Made by a program: the position numbers and the translations under genes. A DNA stretch of 31,333 nt. Source: JBGSIZ01 sp041742255 (GTDB lineage: Bacteria > Pseudomonadota > Alphaproteobacteria > Rhodobacterales > Rhodobacteraceae). The DNA is taken from NCBI GenBank assembly GCA_041742255.1, contig JBGSIZ010000025.1, positions 1 to 31,333 on the forward strand, given 5' to 3'. Each line of letters opens with the position of its first letter. Position 1 is the stretch's first letter. Positions 1 to 6,790 of the stretch are shown one piece after another. The notes under the pieces are model-generated. The model searched no databases. It was not told where the DNA came from and saw only the letters and a program-made list of their open reading frames with translations.

Positions 1-2
1 CG

Positions 3-374
3 CCCGCCGATGGACTGGACTGGACGATTGTGGGGGCCGCCGAGGCGGGGCAGGGGCCGCGCGGGCAAATCCTTGCGGGGGTGCGCCGGATCATCGCCGC
101 GCGCAAGACCACGCCGCAACTGGCCTCCGACGTGCCCACGCGCATCCTCGATTTGCGCAACCCGGCCCTGTTCGGCGTCGCGCGGCTGGGGGACGACCGG
201 ACGGTGACGTGCCTGTTCAACTTCAGCAACCAACCCCAAGGGATCACCCCCTGGAGCCTCGCCCTCACCCCCGGCCGCCCCTACCGCGACCTGCTGAGCG
301 GAGAATACCTGCGGCTAGAGGCAGGCCAAGTGGTGCTGCCGGGGTATGGGGCGGTTTGGTTGAGAGGGGAGTGA
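3..374 (+). CDS. Amylosucrase-like GH13 enzyme, C-terminal part (5' truncated by window)
   Basis: The reading frame is open from the left edge of the window and ends in TGA at 372-374, leaving 123 C-terminal residues. The piece resembles the C-terminal beta-sandwich of GH13 enzymes of the amylosucrase/sucrose phosphorylase kind: a run of surface-loop residues, the segment CLFNFSNQPQ, then a phrase of the type 'dLLSGEylrLeaGqvvLPgYGavWL', which is the usual end of this domain. The catalytic (beta/alpha)8 barrel lies upstream and is not visible, so substrate specificity cannot be settled. Amylosucrases transfer glucose from sucrose to a growing alpha-glucan. Other GH13 members (alpha-glucosidase, trehalose synthase) end similarly. 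The first in-frame GTG at position 30 is internal to the domain and is not a start. Confidence 0.7.
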   Translation, partial: PADGLDWTIVGAAEAGQGPRGQILAGVRRIIAARKTTPQLASDVPTRILDLRNPALFGVARLGDDRTVTCLFNFSNQPQGITPWSLALTPGRPYRDLLSGEYLRLEAGQVVLPGYGAVWLRGE

Positions 375-500
375 AGGGGGGGGCGGACGGTCAGCTTTGC
401 GGGACTGAGCGGCCATTCTCAGCGGATGAAGAGCGAAAAGGCCCTCGCCTTGGCAGTTTCTTACCGCGTGACCAAGGACATTCCTCATCCGGAAGGACGG

Positions 501-1160
501 CTACGGCTCTGAAACGAGCGCAGCGCCTATGTTACCAAGCGAAGTGTTAAAGAACCAATCGCGATGAAGTAATTCTCCATTCACGATATAGAGATCTTCT
601 ACCGCGTAAAACTGATACTCTCCGGCCTCATCAGGTACGCGAACACGGCTGACTCCCCCTGTTTCGGCGGCCTCTTGATCGCTCACGTCAAACAGCTTGA
701 AGTATTCCTGACTGGCAGTCAGCGAAACTTGCCTCAAAATTGCAAGAACATCTTCTTCGTCGGTGATCCGCTCATCAACGAAATAGCATCCGACTTCCAG
801 CCCGCCAACCGTGACGGCCGTTCCACCAGCAACGATCAACGTGATTGGCGCGGTAAGTACCGCAAGCACACTAGCAGCAAATCCACTGCCTCCGATGATA
901 CCTACCGTTCCGGCGCCCGAAGCCCCTGCAAGCGTCGACCCCAACATCAAAGTTCCACTGGCTGCGTGCGGAAAGAAATAAAGCCCTCCCAGAGCCATGG
1001 TTGCGGGGCCAACAGTCGCCCCAGCGCCACCTACTGTGGCCGCAGCAGCTGCGGCTGTAGGACTGACCAACTGGCTGAGCCGATAGTCACAAACCCCAGA
1101 AAAGGCGCTCGTAACACAGGCAAGCGAAAGGATCGCACTGAGACTTAAGGTTTTGATCAC
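501..1160 (-). CDS. Conserved hypothetical exported protein with Gly/Ala-rich hydrophobic core
   Basis: A 219-residue protein is read from GTG at 1160, with GGGA some 10 bases upstream. The frame continues further upstream, but that part (positions 1161-1577) is Arg/Pro-rich and crosses the duplicated rplY leader, so I exclude it. Residues 1-22 form a signal peptide ending near TSAFSG, followed at once by VCDYRLSQL, so Cys24 could be a lipoprotein-type or disulfide cysteine. Residues 33-130 are Gly/Ala/Thr-rich and hydrophobic with probable membrane-inserting helices. The C-terminal 80 residues are soluble and charged and contain YIVNGELLHRDW. From memory, proteins of this layout occur in other Rhodobacteraceae without a known function. 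The DNA is visibly less GC-rich than neighbouring genes, with AT-rich patches around 540-620, which suggests a different history. Confidence 0.6.
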   Translation of the reverse strand: MIKTLSLSAILSLACVTSAFSGVCDYRLSQLVSPTAAAAAATVGGAGATVGPATMALGGLYFFPHAASGTLMLGSTLAGASGAGTVGIIGGSGFAASVLAVLTAPITLIVAGGTAVTVGGLEVGCYFVDERITDEEDVLAILRQVSLTASQEYFKLFDVSDQEAAETGGVSRVRVPDEAGEYQFYAVEDLYIVNGELLHRDWFFNTSLGNIGAALVSEP

Positions 1161-1476
1161 CGGCTGAGTCCCGCTAAAACAACACTCCCCAAAGTCGTCG
1201 TCTTGGGAGGCCAGAAGGTTAAGTTTTTTATCTCGCTGCGCAGGGCGTGTGGGTCTGCTGTAGGCTCGTACCGCACCTTGGCCGCCAGGCGTTACAAAAG
1301 CCTGTCCCCACCTATCCCCCCAAAATCCCCCCTTCCCTTTCCCCTCAATCCCACCTAACCGCGCGGACTCATCCAGCCGCACACCCTTGGAGGGCGGTTT
1401 TACTTTCCGACAACGCGCCATGGCATGCGACTTCTCTGATCCTCCCGCCCCATGAACTGCGCCGTCAGGGGCGATG
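1161..1476. other. Gene-free stretch holding a decayed copy of the rplY leader
   Basis: Some 316 bases lie between the start of the exported protein (1160) and the stop of the next minus-strand gene (1477). The only structure I see is the duplicated rplY leader at 1301-1442, annotated separately. Bases 1161-1300 show no similarity to the region upstream of rplY and no convincing promoter. Long open frames cross this stretch on the minus strand but have Arg/Pro-rich, unlikely compositions. Confidence 0.6.
1301..1442 (+). repeat. Truncated duplicate of the rplY leader and start region (copy 1)
   Basis: This segment matches 2184-2318 with two long identical blocks: 25 bases at 1328-1352 versus 2204-2228, and 33 bases at 1371-1403 versus 2248-2280. 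The offset is 876-877 bp. It even retains an ATG (1420-1422) at the position equivalent to the rplY start, followed by codons resembling MAREIPD but decayed to MACDFSDPPAP and a stop at 1453-1455. The AGGAG ribosome-binding site of the intact copy is destroyed. It is therefore a remnant of a duplicated rplY 5' region, or a second copy of a conserved leader element without its gene. Confidence 0.85.
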
Positions 1477-2034
1477 TTACCGGCGCATCCGCAGGATTTC
1501 TGCACGCCACGCCTCGGCCTGATCTTTTTGATCGGACTGGCGGACAGCATCGGGCGCACGTGTGACAGTGCGGCCATCGGGGAACGTCACTTTCAACTCC
1601 CAATATCCGCCAACCGAATATTCCTGATCCTTGTGCCAGAAAACTTCTGGCGGGCGCATATCGGCGAACGCAAATGCGGCCCTGCGACGGATGCCAAACG
1701 GATACCGCTCCGTCACACGCACCTCTTGGGTCGAGGCATCAAAGACGACAGTCGTTTCAGGGAACAAACAGGGCCGGATCATCGCAACGCCCAGCCCAGT
1801 GGCCACCAGAGTCACGAGCGATCCAATCGCAAAATGCGGGGGCCACGGCGTTTCGCCAAAAAGGCCGGCGACGAGGATCGGGCCTGCGCGCACCAACCCA
1901 ACCAGTCCAAAGGCAAGTAACAACAGCCCGCCGATCAGCAGTGGCAACCGAAAAGACAAAGGAACGGCCGGTTGTAGGATCGTAAAGGATTGTCGCATTT
2001 TGGCCCCGGTCAATTTGTCCATTTCGGCACTCAT
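1477..2034 (-). CDS. Hypothetical membrane protein, two membrane segments and a C-terminal soluble domain
   Basis: A 185-residue protein begins MSAEMDKL at 2034. In-frame ATGs at 2022 and 2001 are alternatives; upstream frame extension to 2073 has no good start. Residues 28-50 (a Leu/Gly/Val-rich run) and 58-85 are two membrane-spanning segments. The soluble C-terminus resembles a small beta-rich domain: VVFDASTQEVRVTERYPFG, then a WELKVTFPDGRTV segment. The pattern suggests a PH-like or 'DUF3592/YdbT-like' membrane-bound fold, but I do not recognise the family. The gene lies between the two copies of the rplY leader and has a 17-bp palindrome 32 bp upstream of the start. Neither neighbour suggests a function. 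Confidence 0.6.
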   Translation of the reverse strand: MSAEMDKLTGAKMRQSFTILQPAVPLSFRLPLLIGGLLLLAFGLVGLVRAGPILVAGLFGETPWPPHFAIGSLVTLVATGLGVAMIRPCLFPETTVVFDASTQEVRVTERYPFGIRRRAAFAFADMRPPEVFWHKDQEYSVGGYWELKVTFPDGRTVTRAPDAVRQSDQKDQAEAWRAEILRMRR

Positions 2035-2065
2035 GTCTGACGTCTGGCGACTCGGATGGGCGCGT

Positions 2066-2082
2066 TCTTGCACGGTGCAAGA
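2066..2082. promoter_or_regulatory. 17-bp palindrome, candidate operator
   Basis: TCTTGCAC-G-GTGCAAGA is a perfect inverted repeat with 8-bp arms around a single central base. It lies 32 bp upstream of the start of the minus-strand membrane protein (2034) and about 215 bp upstream of rplY. The symmetry and length fit a dimeric transcription factor site. A short cruciform or RNA hairpin is the alternative; no T-run follows on either strand, so a terminator is unlikely. Confidence 0.4.
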
Positions 2083-2183
2083 TCACAGAACTGTCCCGGT
2101 ATTCACCAGTTTTGGCATCCGGGCTGACAGTCCGCAATGGGTTCGTCGCAGACAGTCGCGGCGCGCTATGTCCGACCCGCTCG

Positions 2184-2296
2184 CCTGTCCACCCCCAAAA
2201 ATGCCCCCTTCCCTTTCCCCTCAATCCCCCCTATACGCGCGGCTTCGATCCAGCCGCACACCCTTGGAGGGCGGTTTTACCTTAGGAGAACGACCC
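2184..2296 (+). promoter_or_regulatory. rplY 5' leader (copy 2, intact) with a hairpin and T-run
   Basis: This is the intact counterpart of the copy at 1301-1442. A pyrimidine-rich tract (2204-2235) is followed by CTATAC at 2231-2236, a possible -10 box. A compact hairpin comes next: CCG (2254-2256) pairs with CGG (2272-2274), and CCCT (2261-2264) pairs with AGGG (2268-2271), with a bulge between. TTTT at 2275-2278 follows. AGGAG (2284-2288) precedes the rplY ATG. The hairpin block is the best conserved part of the duplicate, which points to selection on this element; it could be an attenuator or a protein-binding leader. Confidence 0.5.
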
Positions 2297-2914
2297 ATGG
2301 CACGCGAGATCCCTGATCTTCACGCCACGGTACGGACGGGGACAGGCAAGGGGGCCGCCCGTCAAGCTCGCCGCAACGGCGACGTACCTGGCATTGTATA
2401 CGGTGGGGGCGCTGATCCCGTCCCGCTGAACTTTGACTTCAATAAACTGCTCACCCGTCTGCGGGCCGGGCGGTTCATGTCCACGCTGTTCAACCTCAAG
2501 GTTGAAGGCCACGACGACGTGCGGGTGATCTGCCGCGGCGTGCAGCGCGATGTGGTCAAGGACCTGCCGGTCCACATCGACTTCATGCGTCTGAAACGGA
2601 CAAGCCGGGTGGACGTGTTCGTTCACGTCGATTTCGACAACCAGAAAGACTGCCCCGGCATCAAAAAGGGTGGCGTTCTGACCGTTGTCCGCGCTGAGGT
2701 GGAATTGAACGTGTTGGCCGGGGATATTCCGGATCACATCACCGTGGACCTGACCGGGCGTGACATTGGCGATGTGATCCACATCTCCGACGTGACCCTG
2801 CCCGAAGGGACCAAGGCGGTCATCGACCGTGATTTCGTCATTGCCAACATTTCGGCACCCTCGGGCCTGCGCTCGTCTGGGGTGGCGGACGACGAAGAGG
2901 GCGCTGCCGAATAA
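2297..2914 (+). CDS. rplY: 50S ribosomal protein L25/general stress protein Ctc
   Basis: This 205-residue protein starts MAREIPDLHATVR and belongs to the long, two-domain (CTC/TL5) form of L25, which binds 5S rRNA in the large ribosomal subunit. The N-terminal 5S-binding domain occupies about residues 1-95, including GTGKGAARQARR and VPGIVYGGG. The C-terminal beta-rich domain (about 96-190) contains the family phrases RVDVFVHVDF and DIGDVIHISDVTLPEG. The acidic tail ends DDEEGAAE. The ATG at 2297 has an AGGAG site 8 bases upstream. The open frame extends far upstream, but that part crosses the leader and is not coding. A strong terminator follows at 2943. pth lies next, the usual order in alphaproteobacteria. 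Confidence 0.97.
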   Translation: MAREIPDLHATVRTGTGKGAARQARRNGDVPGIVYGGGADPVPLNFDFNKLLTRLRAGRFMSTLFNLKVEGHDDVRVICRGVQRDVVKDLPVHIDFMRLKRTSRVDVFVHVDFDNQKDCPGIKKGGVLTVVRAEVELNVLAGDIPDHITVDLTGRDIGDVIHISDVTLPEGTKAVIDRDFVIANISAPSGLRSSGVADDEEGAAE

Positions 2915-2942
2915 TTCGGCGATGCGCGACACAGTCAGACGG

Positions 2943-2966
2943 CGGGGCCCCTTGGGGCCCCGTTTT
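2943..2966 (+). terminator. Rho-independent terminator of rplY
   Basis: A perfect 9-bp stem CGGGGCCCC / GGGGCCCCG (2943-2951 and 2954-2962) with a tiny TT loop is followed by TTTT, 28 bp after the rplY stop. It separates rplY from pth transcription. Confidence 0.85.
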
Positions 2967-3043
2967 CGTTTGGGCCGGATTTTGAACCGATGCAGGCCCG
3001 TTCCAGACTGGCAACCGGGGCCACAGCCCGCTAGGTTACGGCC

Positions 3044-3748
3044 ATGAAACTCATCGTAGGCCTTGGCAATCCGGGGGCCAAATATGCCGGAAACCGCCAC
3101 AATATCGGCTTTATGGCCGTGGACCGGATTGCGTCCGACCACGGCTTTGGCCCGTGGCGCGCGCGGTTCCAAGGCGAGGTGAGCGAGGGGCGGCTTGGGT
3201 CGGACAAGGTGATCCTGCTCAAACCGGGCACCTTCATGAACCTGTCCGGGCAATCGGTGGGCGAGGCGATGCGGTTCCACAAACTGACCCCCGACGATGT
3301 GACGGTGTTCCACGATGAACTGGACCTTGCGCCGGGGAAATGCAGGCTCAAGACCGGGGGGGGGCACGCGGGGCACAACGGGTTGCGGTCCATCCACCAA
3401 CATATCGGTGAGGCGTATCACCGGGTGCGGCTGGGGATCGGGCATCCGGGGCACAAGGACCGGGTGGCGGGCTATGTCCTGCAGGATTTCGCCAAGGCCG
3501 AACAGGATTGGCTGGACGACGTCCTGCGCGGGATCAGTGACGGCGCGGCCGCACTTGGCAATGGGGACGGTTCGGGGTTTCTGAACGCGATTGCACTCCG
3601 GACGGCGCCGGCGCGGTCGTCCACGGGGACCAAAGGGGACGCACAGCCGCCCGCGACGGCGCCAAAGCCGGACAAAGAAAATCCACCCGCCGCAGCAGCT
3701 CCAGACACCCGCACAACCTTGCAAAAACTGGCGGACAAGTTTCGGTGA
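3044..3748 (+). CDS. pth: Peptidyl-tRNA hydrolase
   Basis: Pth cleaves the ester bond of peptidyl-tRNAs released from stalled ribosomes, recycling tRNA in the cytoplasm. The start MKLIVGLGNPG is the family signature. Asn9 and His19 (in NRHNIGF) match the catalytic pair, and HDELDL and GHAGHNGLRS carry the conserved Asp and Asn. The enzyme core ends near residue 188. The protein is 234 residues because of a 45-residue Ala/Pro/Lys-rich tail, which is longer than the usual 185-200 residues. The stop codon overlaps the GTG start of the next gene (GTGA), so the two are probably translationally coupled. No strong ribosome-binding site precedes the ATG. Confidence 0.97.
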   Translation: MKLIVGLGNPGAKYAGNRHNIGFMAVDRIASDHGFGPWRARFQGEVSEGRLGSDKVILLKPGTFMNLSGQSVGEAMRFHKLTPDDVTVFHDELDLAPGKCRLKTGGGHAGHNGLRSIHQHIGEAYHRVRLGIGHPGHKDRVAGYVLQDFAKAEQDWLDDVLRGISDGAAALGNGDGSGFLNAIALRTAPARSSTGTKGDAQPPATAPKPDKENPPAAAAPDTRTTLQKLADKFR

Positions 3749-4791
3749 CGGACCGTCTGCGCCAAGCTCTACGGGATCAGGCGGCGGCGTGCAGCAGCCT
3801 TGGGTCGCCCTTCATGGACCTGCTGTGCCGGGTTCTGGCGGATCGGTTGGAACCGGGGTCAACGCTCACCAATCGGTTGTTCGACTGGCCGGGGGACCTT
3901 GGGCCACGGGCGGCGTCGGTTCCGCTCCGTCTTGCCGGGGCGCTCCATGCACTGCGCCTGTCTGGCGATCCGGGGCTTGCGGCGGTCTACCCACCCCACG
4001 TCGCGAACGAGGCCACCCTTTGGGAGGCCGTGCAAGCCGCAATGGCGCAGCATGATCGTTTCATCGACGACTGGATCACCAACGCGCCCCAAACCAACGA
4101 AGTGCGCCGGGCGGCGGTGCTGATCGGTGTCGGACACTGGTTGACCGCGCGGTTCGGTCTGCCGCTGCACCTGTCTGAACTCGGGGCCAGTGCGGGCCTT
4201 AACCTGAATTGGGACCAGTTCTGCCTGCGGGCTGGGGCACAATCCTTTGGGGACACGGGATCGCCTGTGACGTTGGCACCGGACTGGCGGGGGACTCTCC
4301 CGGCGCTGTCTACGGCGCGGGTGCAAGAACGGCGGGGCGTTGACCTTAACCCCCTCGACCCTCGGGCACCGTCAGACCAACTCCGGTTGCGGGCCTATCT
4401 GTGGGCGGATCAACCGGACCGGATGCACCTGACGCAAGCGGCGATCGGGCTGGCAACCAGCGCCCCGGACAAGGCGGATGCCGCCGATTGGCTGGCGGGA
4501 CGGCTCACGCCTCGCAATGGGGCCTGTCACCTGATCTACAGCACAATCGCGTGGCAGTATTTCCCGGCCACGACCCAATCCACGGCGACGGCGCTTTTGG
4601 AAACGGCAGGGGCAGGGGCCACGCAAGATGCCCCGCTGGCGTGGTTTGGCATGGAAAGTGATGGCGGGGCAAATGGGGCGGCGTTGACCCTGCGCCTTTG
4701 GCCGGGGGACCTGACGCTTTCGTTCGGGCGGGCGGATTTCCATGGCCGTTGGGTGGAATGGCAGGCGCCCAACCCTACGTCTCCCCTGTAA
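3745..4791 (+). CDS. DUF2332 family protein
   Basis: A 348-residue protein starts at GTG 3745, sharing the bases GTGA with the pth stop. It matches the DUF2332 family by its opening SPFMDLLCRVLADRL, by the N-terminal helix-rich part around RLAGALHALRLSGD, and by the central LSELGASAGLNLNWD, which resembles a nucleotide- or SAM-binding glycine loop. The later IYSTIAWQYFP segment is also typical. There is no signal peptide or membrane segment, so it is cytoplasmic. The biochemical function is unknown to me; the LGASAGLN loop suggests a Rossmann-like methyltransferase fold, but this is inference. Coupling to pth suggests co-expression with a tRNA-recycling enzyme and nothing more. Confidence 0.85.
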   Translation: MTDRLRQALRDQAAACSSLGSPFMDLLCRVLADRLEPGSTLTNRLFDWPGDLGPRAASVPLRLAGALHALRLSGDPGLAAVYPPHVANEATLWEAVQAAMAQHDRFIDDWITNAPQTNEVRRAAVLIGVGHWLTARFGLPLHLSELGASAGLNLNWDQFCLRAGAQSFGDTGSPVTLAPDWRGTLPALSTARVQERRGVDLNPLDPRAPSDQLRLRAYLWADQPDRMHLTQAAIGLATSAPDKADAADWLAGRLTPRNGACHLIYSTIAWQYFPATTQSTATALLETAGAGATQDAPLAWFGMESDGGANGAALTLRLWPGDLTLSFGRADFHGRWVEWQAPNPTSPL

Positions 4792-4817
4792 CCCGAACCC
4801 GGCAAAGGTGCGCATCC

Positions 4818-5192
4818 ATGGAAATAGACCCCTCTGTCAATGTGTTGGGCACCGCCTTGCAGCCCTGTTCGACTGACCCGCTCACCGGGTTCTTTCGCAA
4901 CGGGGCCTGCGACACCTGTGCGCAGGACCGGGGCAGCCACACAGTTTGTGCGGTTCTGACCGCCGAATTTCTGGCCTATTCCAAATATGTGGGCAACGAC
5001 CTGTCTACGCCCCGGCCCGAATTCGGGTTTCCGGGGTTAAAGGCCGGGGATTACTGGTGCCTGTGCGCCGGGCGTTTCCTGCAGGCGCATCAGGAAGGCT
5101 GTGCGCCCTTGGTCAATCTTGCCGCAACCCATGCGCGGGCCACGGACATCGTGCCGCTGGACGTCCTGATGACGCATCAGATGGACGCCTAG
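4818..5192 (+). CDS. DUF2237 family protein
   Basis: A 124-residue soluble protein starts at ATG 4818; the frame is open upstream but the earlier part is the shadow of the preceding gene's end. The family features are VLGTALQPCSTDPLTGFFRNG near the N-terminus (split here between LQPCSTDP and LTGFFRNG), GSHTVCAVLTAEFL, DLSTPRPEFGFPGL and DYWCLCAGRFLQA. Several cysteines (C17, C30, C33 and others) are conserved in the family and could bind a metal or form disulfides. Function is unknown. It ends 4 bp before the stop of the convergent regulator gene, so there is no room for a terminator between them. Confidence 0.85.
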   Translation: MEIDPSVNVLGTALQPCSTDPLTGFFRNGACDTCAQDRGSHTVCAVLTAEFLAYSKYVGNDLSTPRPEFGFPGLKAGDYWCLCAGRFLQAHQEGCAPLVNLAATHARATDIVPLDVLMTHQMDA

Positions 5193-5196
5193 GGGG

Positions 5197-5766
5197 TCAC
5201 ATCCGGGCAGATTGGGCCGGTGGCTCGGTGGTGTCGAGTGGCACGGGCGCGCCAGACGCCGATGCATCCGCCCCGGCCATCCGGCTGGGCAATGTGTCCT
5301 GCATCAGATCGTCGATAAACAGGCTCAACAGCTGGGGGCGACCTGTAACGCCCGCCTTGCGGTAGATGGCATTCGTCTGGGCCTTGACCGTGCCCTCGGA
5401 CGTGTTGCGCAGGGTCGCAATATCGGCGGTGGACAGGCCCTTGATGGCAAATAACGCGACATCACGTTCGGCGGGGGTCAGACCCCAATCGCCGAACCGT
5501 TCCTCTAGCAATTCCATGAACGCCCCGGACGCAAGCCGCAGTTTCTCCTCGGCCTTGGCCGTGGCGCGGAAACTCTGGCGCAGGATGAACGCGCCCAATC
5601 CGGCCCCAAGGATGAGGCCAAACGCGGCCCCGATTTCGATGAACTCAAAAGCCTGCCAGCCGAAAGGGGCAAACCCAAGGAGGGACGACAGGATATTGGA
5701 CAACCAGAATACGGCGCAAACAACCTGAACCGCGAGGATAAGGGAAATGACAGTACGGTTCAGCAT
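5197..5766 (-). CDS. Membrane-tethered LuxR-type (HTH) transcriptional regulator
   Basis: In this 189-residue protein, residues 5-30 and 40-63 are membrane-spanning segments, a charged linker (65-90) follows, and residues 95-155 are a LuxR/GerE-type helix-turn-helix: LTPAERDVALFAIKGLS, then IATLRNTSEGTVKAQTNAIYRKAGV, split by the short STAD turn. A 30-residue Ala/Pro/Ser tail closes it. It has no receiver or autoinducer domain, so it looks like a one-component regulator anchored in the inner membrane, with little periplasmic sequence between the helices. It is the last gene of a minus-strand trio, 55 bp after the acidic-tailed protein at 5822. The likely role is regulating those genes, by inference from position. 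No clear ribosome-binding site is visible before the ATG. Confidence 0.85.
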   Translation of the reverse strand: MLNRTVISLILAVQVVCAVFWLSNILSSLLGFAPFGWQAFEFIEIGAAFGLILGAGLGAFILRQSFRATAKAEEKLRLASGAFMELLEERFGDWGLTPAERDVALFAIKGLSTADIATLRNTSEGTVKAQTNAIYRKAGVTGRPQLLSLFIDDLMQDTLPSRMAGADASASGAPVPLDTTEPPAQSARM

Positions 5767-5821
5767 CGGCGCGCCACACTGTCAAAACCACCACTTTTAC
5801 GAACGCGGACGATACCAGACA

Positions 5822-6250
5822 TCAATCTTCGTCCCCTTCGTCGTCGTCATCTGACCCGTCGTCACCATCATCTTCATCGATGTCATCGTCGGTATCATCG
5901 TCCGTGTCGTCATCGTCGCCGCCACTGCCGGTGCCACCACCGCCTGTGCCACTGTTGCCGCCCGAACCGTCGCTTGGATCAAACAGCCGTGGCGCGGCAC
6001 GCGATGTGCCAGAAATGGCCACCAGGTAATCGCGCAGGATTTCGCCGGTTGCGGGGTTGAACACCAACTCCCGGCGATAGGTGTCGCTATACCCGATGAT
6101 CCGAACGCGCCCCAACAGGGTGCGGGTGATTTCAAGGTCGTCAAACCCTTGATCGGTCAGTTGGGAAATCATCTGCGACTCGATGGATTGCGCGACCACA
6201 GCGGACGGCGCACCCAGCAAGGCAAGGCAGATCAGGCAAATGCGTAGCAC
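5822..6250 (-). CDS. Exported PepSY-like protein with Asp-rich C-terminal tail
   Basis: I start at GTG 6250 because GGAG lies 9 bases upstream; GTG at 6259 is the other candidate but would sit one base from that site. The resulting 142 residues begin with a signal peptide cleaved near AVVA/QS. A compact domain of about 60 residues follows, LTDQGFDDLEITRTLLGRV and then RELVFNPATGEILRDYLV (split here), a PepSY-like beta-alpha layout. A Gly/Ser linker (about 95-111) leads to a tail of about 30 residues that is almost all Asp/Glu. The tail would be disordered and strongly anionic in the periplasm unless it binds divalent cations. It is the second gene of the trio, sharing its architecture with the protein at 6335-6790; the two are probably paralogues. 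Confidence 0.8.
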   Translation of the reverse strand: MLRICLICLALLGAPSAVVAQSIESQMISQLTDQGFDDLEITRTLLGRVRIIGYSDTYRRELVFNPATGEILRDYLVAISGTSRAAPRLFDPSDGSGGNSGTGGGGTGSGGDDDDTDDDTDDDIDEDDGDDGSDDDDEGDED

Positions 6251-6334
6251 GGGCGTCACGCTCCGATCAGAATGGGGGAACCCCCCGCCACAATGGCGAG
6301 GGGCATGTTCAACGGCAAGAGGCCGCTGCGTCGA

Positions 6335-6520
6335 TCAATTGTCTTCGCTGTCGTCGTCATTGTCGTCGTCGCTGTCATCGTCATTGTCGTCGTCGCTGTC
6401 ATCATCGCTGTCGTCATCTTCATCATCGTCGCTGTCGTCGTCCAGATCATCATCATCCAGATCATCGTCGCAACCATCGTCGTCGCTGTCGTCGGTGCTG
6501 TCATCATCATCGTTGTCGTC
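6335..6520 (-). repeat. Triplet/12-bp repeat coding for the acidic DDDX tail
   Basis: The Asp tail is coded by GAC and GAT triplets broken every fourth codon by AGC, AAT or GAA, so the plus strand reads as TCG/TCA-type triplets with a loose 12-bp period. Direct copies of this kind are prone to slippage, so tail length may vary between strains. Confidence 0.7.
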
Positions 6521-6790
6521 GCCGCAGGACCCGGTGATCTCTGCAAGATCGTCGCCGCTCAACGTTTCGACTTCGCGCTTCAGCACGGCATCGGTGGCAT
6601 TGTCAAAGATCACCTCGATCTTTTCGGCACCCACGATGGCCTCGACCTTGGTGGTGGTCAGGCCGCGCTTGATCTCGATCTGGGCGGCGCCGGGGAACAT
6701 ATCGGCAATCTGCTGGGTGGACAATTCGGCAAAGGCGGCGCCGGTGGTCAAGGACAGAAGGGCGGTGGTTGTCAAAAGAAGTTTGCGCAT
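6335..6790 (-). CDS. Exported PepSY-like protein with long DDDX-repeat acidic tail
   Basis: A 151-residue protein starts at ATG 6790 with AAGGA upstream. Residues 1-21 are a signal peptide ending AFA. Residues 22-80 form a PepSY-like domain (STQQIADMFPGAAQIEIKR, then KIEVIFDNATDAVLKREVE). Cys89 and Cys107 flank the start of the tail and could form a disulfide. Residues 91-151 are more than two-thirds Asp, and from about 117 follow a four-residue period DDDX with X mostly Ser, Asn or Glu. Such tails can chelate calcium or mimic DNA, but no EF-hand or RTX loop is complete. It is the first gene of the trio, so its upstream region (6791-6943) should hold the operon promoter. Confidence 0.85.
   Translation of the reverse strand: MRKLLLTTTALLSLTTGAAFAELSTQQIADMFPGAAQIEIKRGLTTTKVEAIVGAEKIEVIFDNATDAVLKREVETLSGDDLAEITGSCGDDNDDDDSTDDSDDDGCDDDLDDDDLDDDSDDDEDDDSDDDSDDDNDDDSDDDNDDDSEDN

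Noticed and set aside
1161..1577. N-terminal extension of the exported protein's frame, adding about 139 residues
   Set aside because: Composition is Arg/Pro-rich, it crosses the duplicated rplY leader, and a plausible signal peptide begins at the internal GTG.
2282..3724. Minus-strand open frame of 480 codons across rplY and pth
   Set aside because: Spans two well supported plus-strand genes and a strong terminator; no domain recognised.
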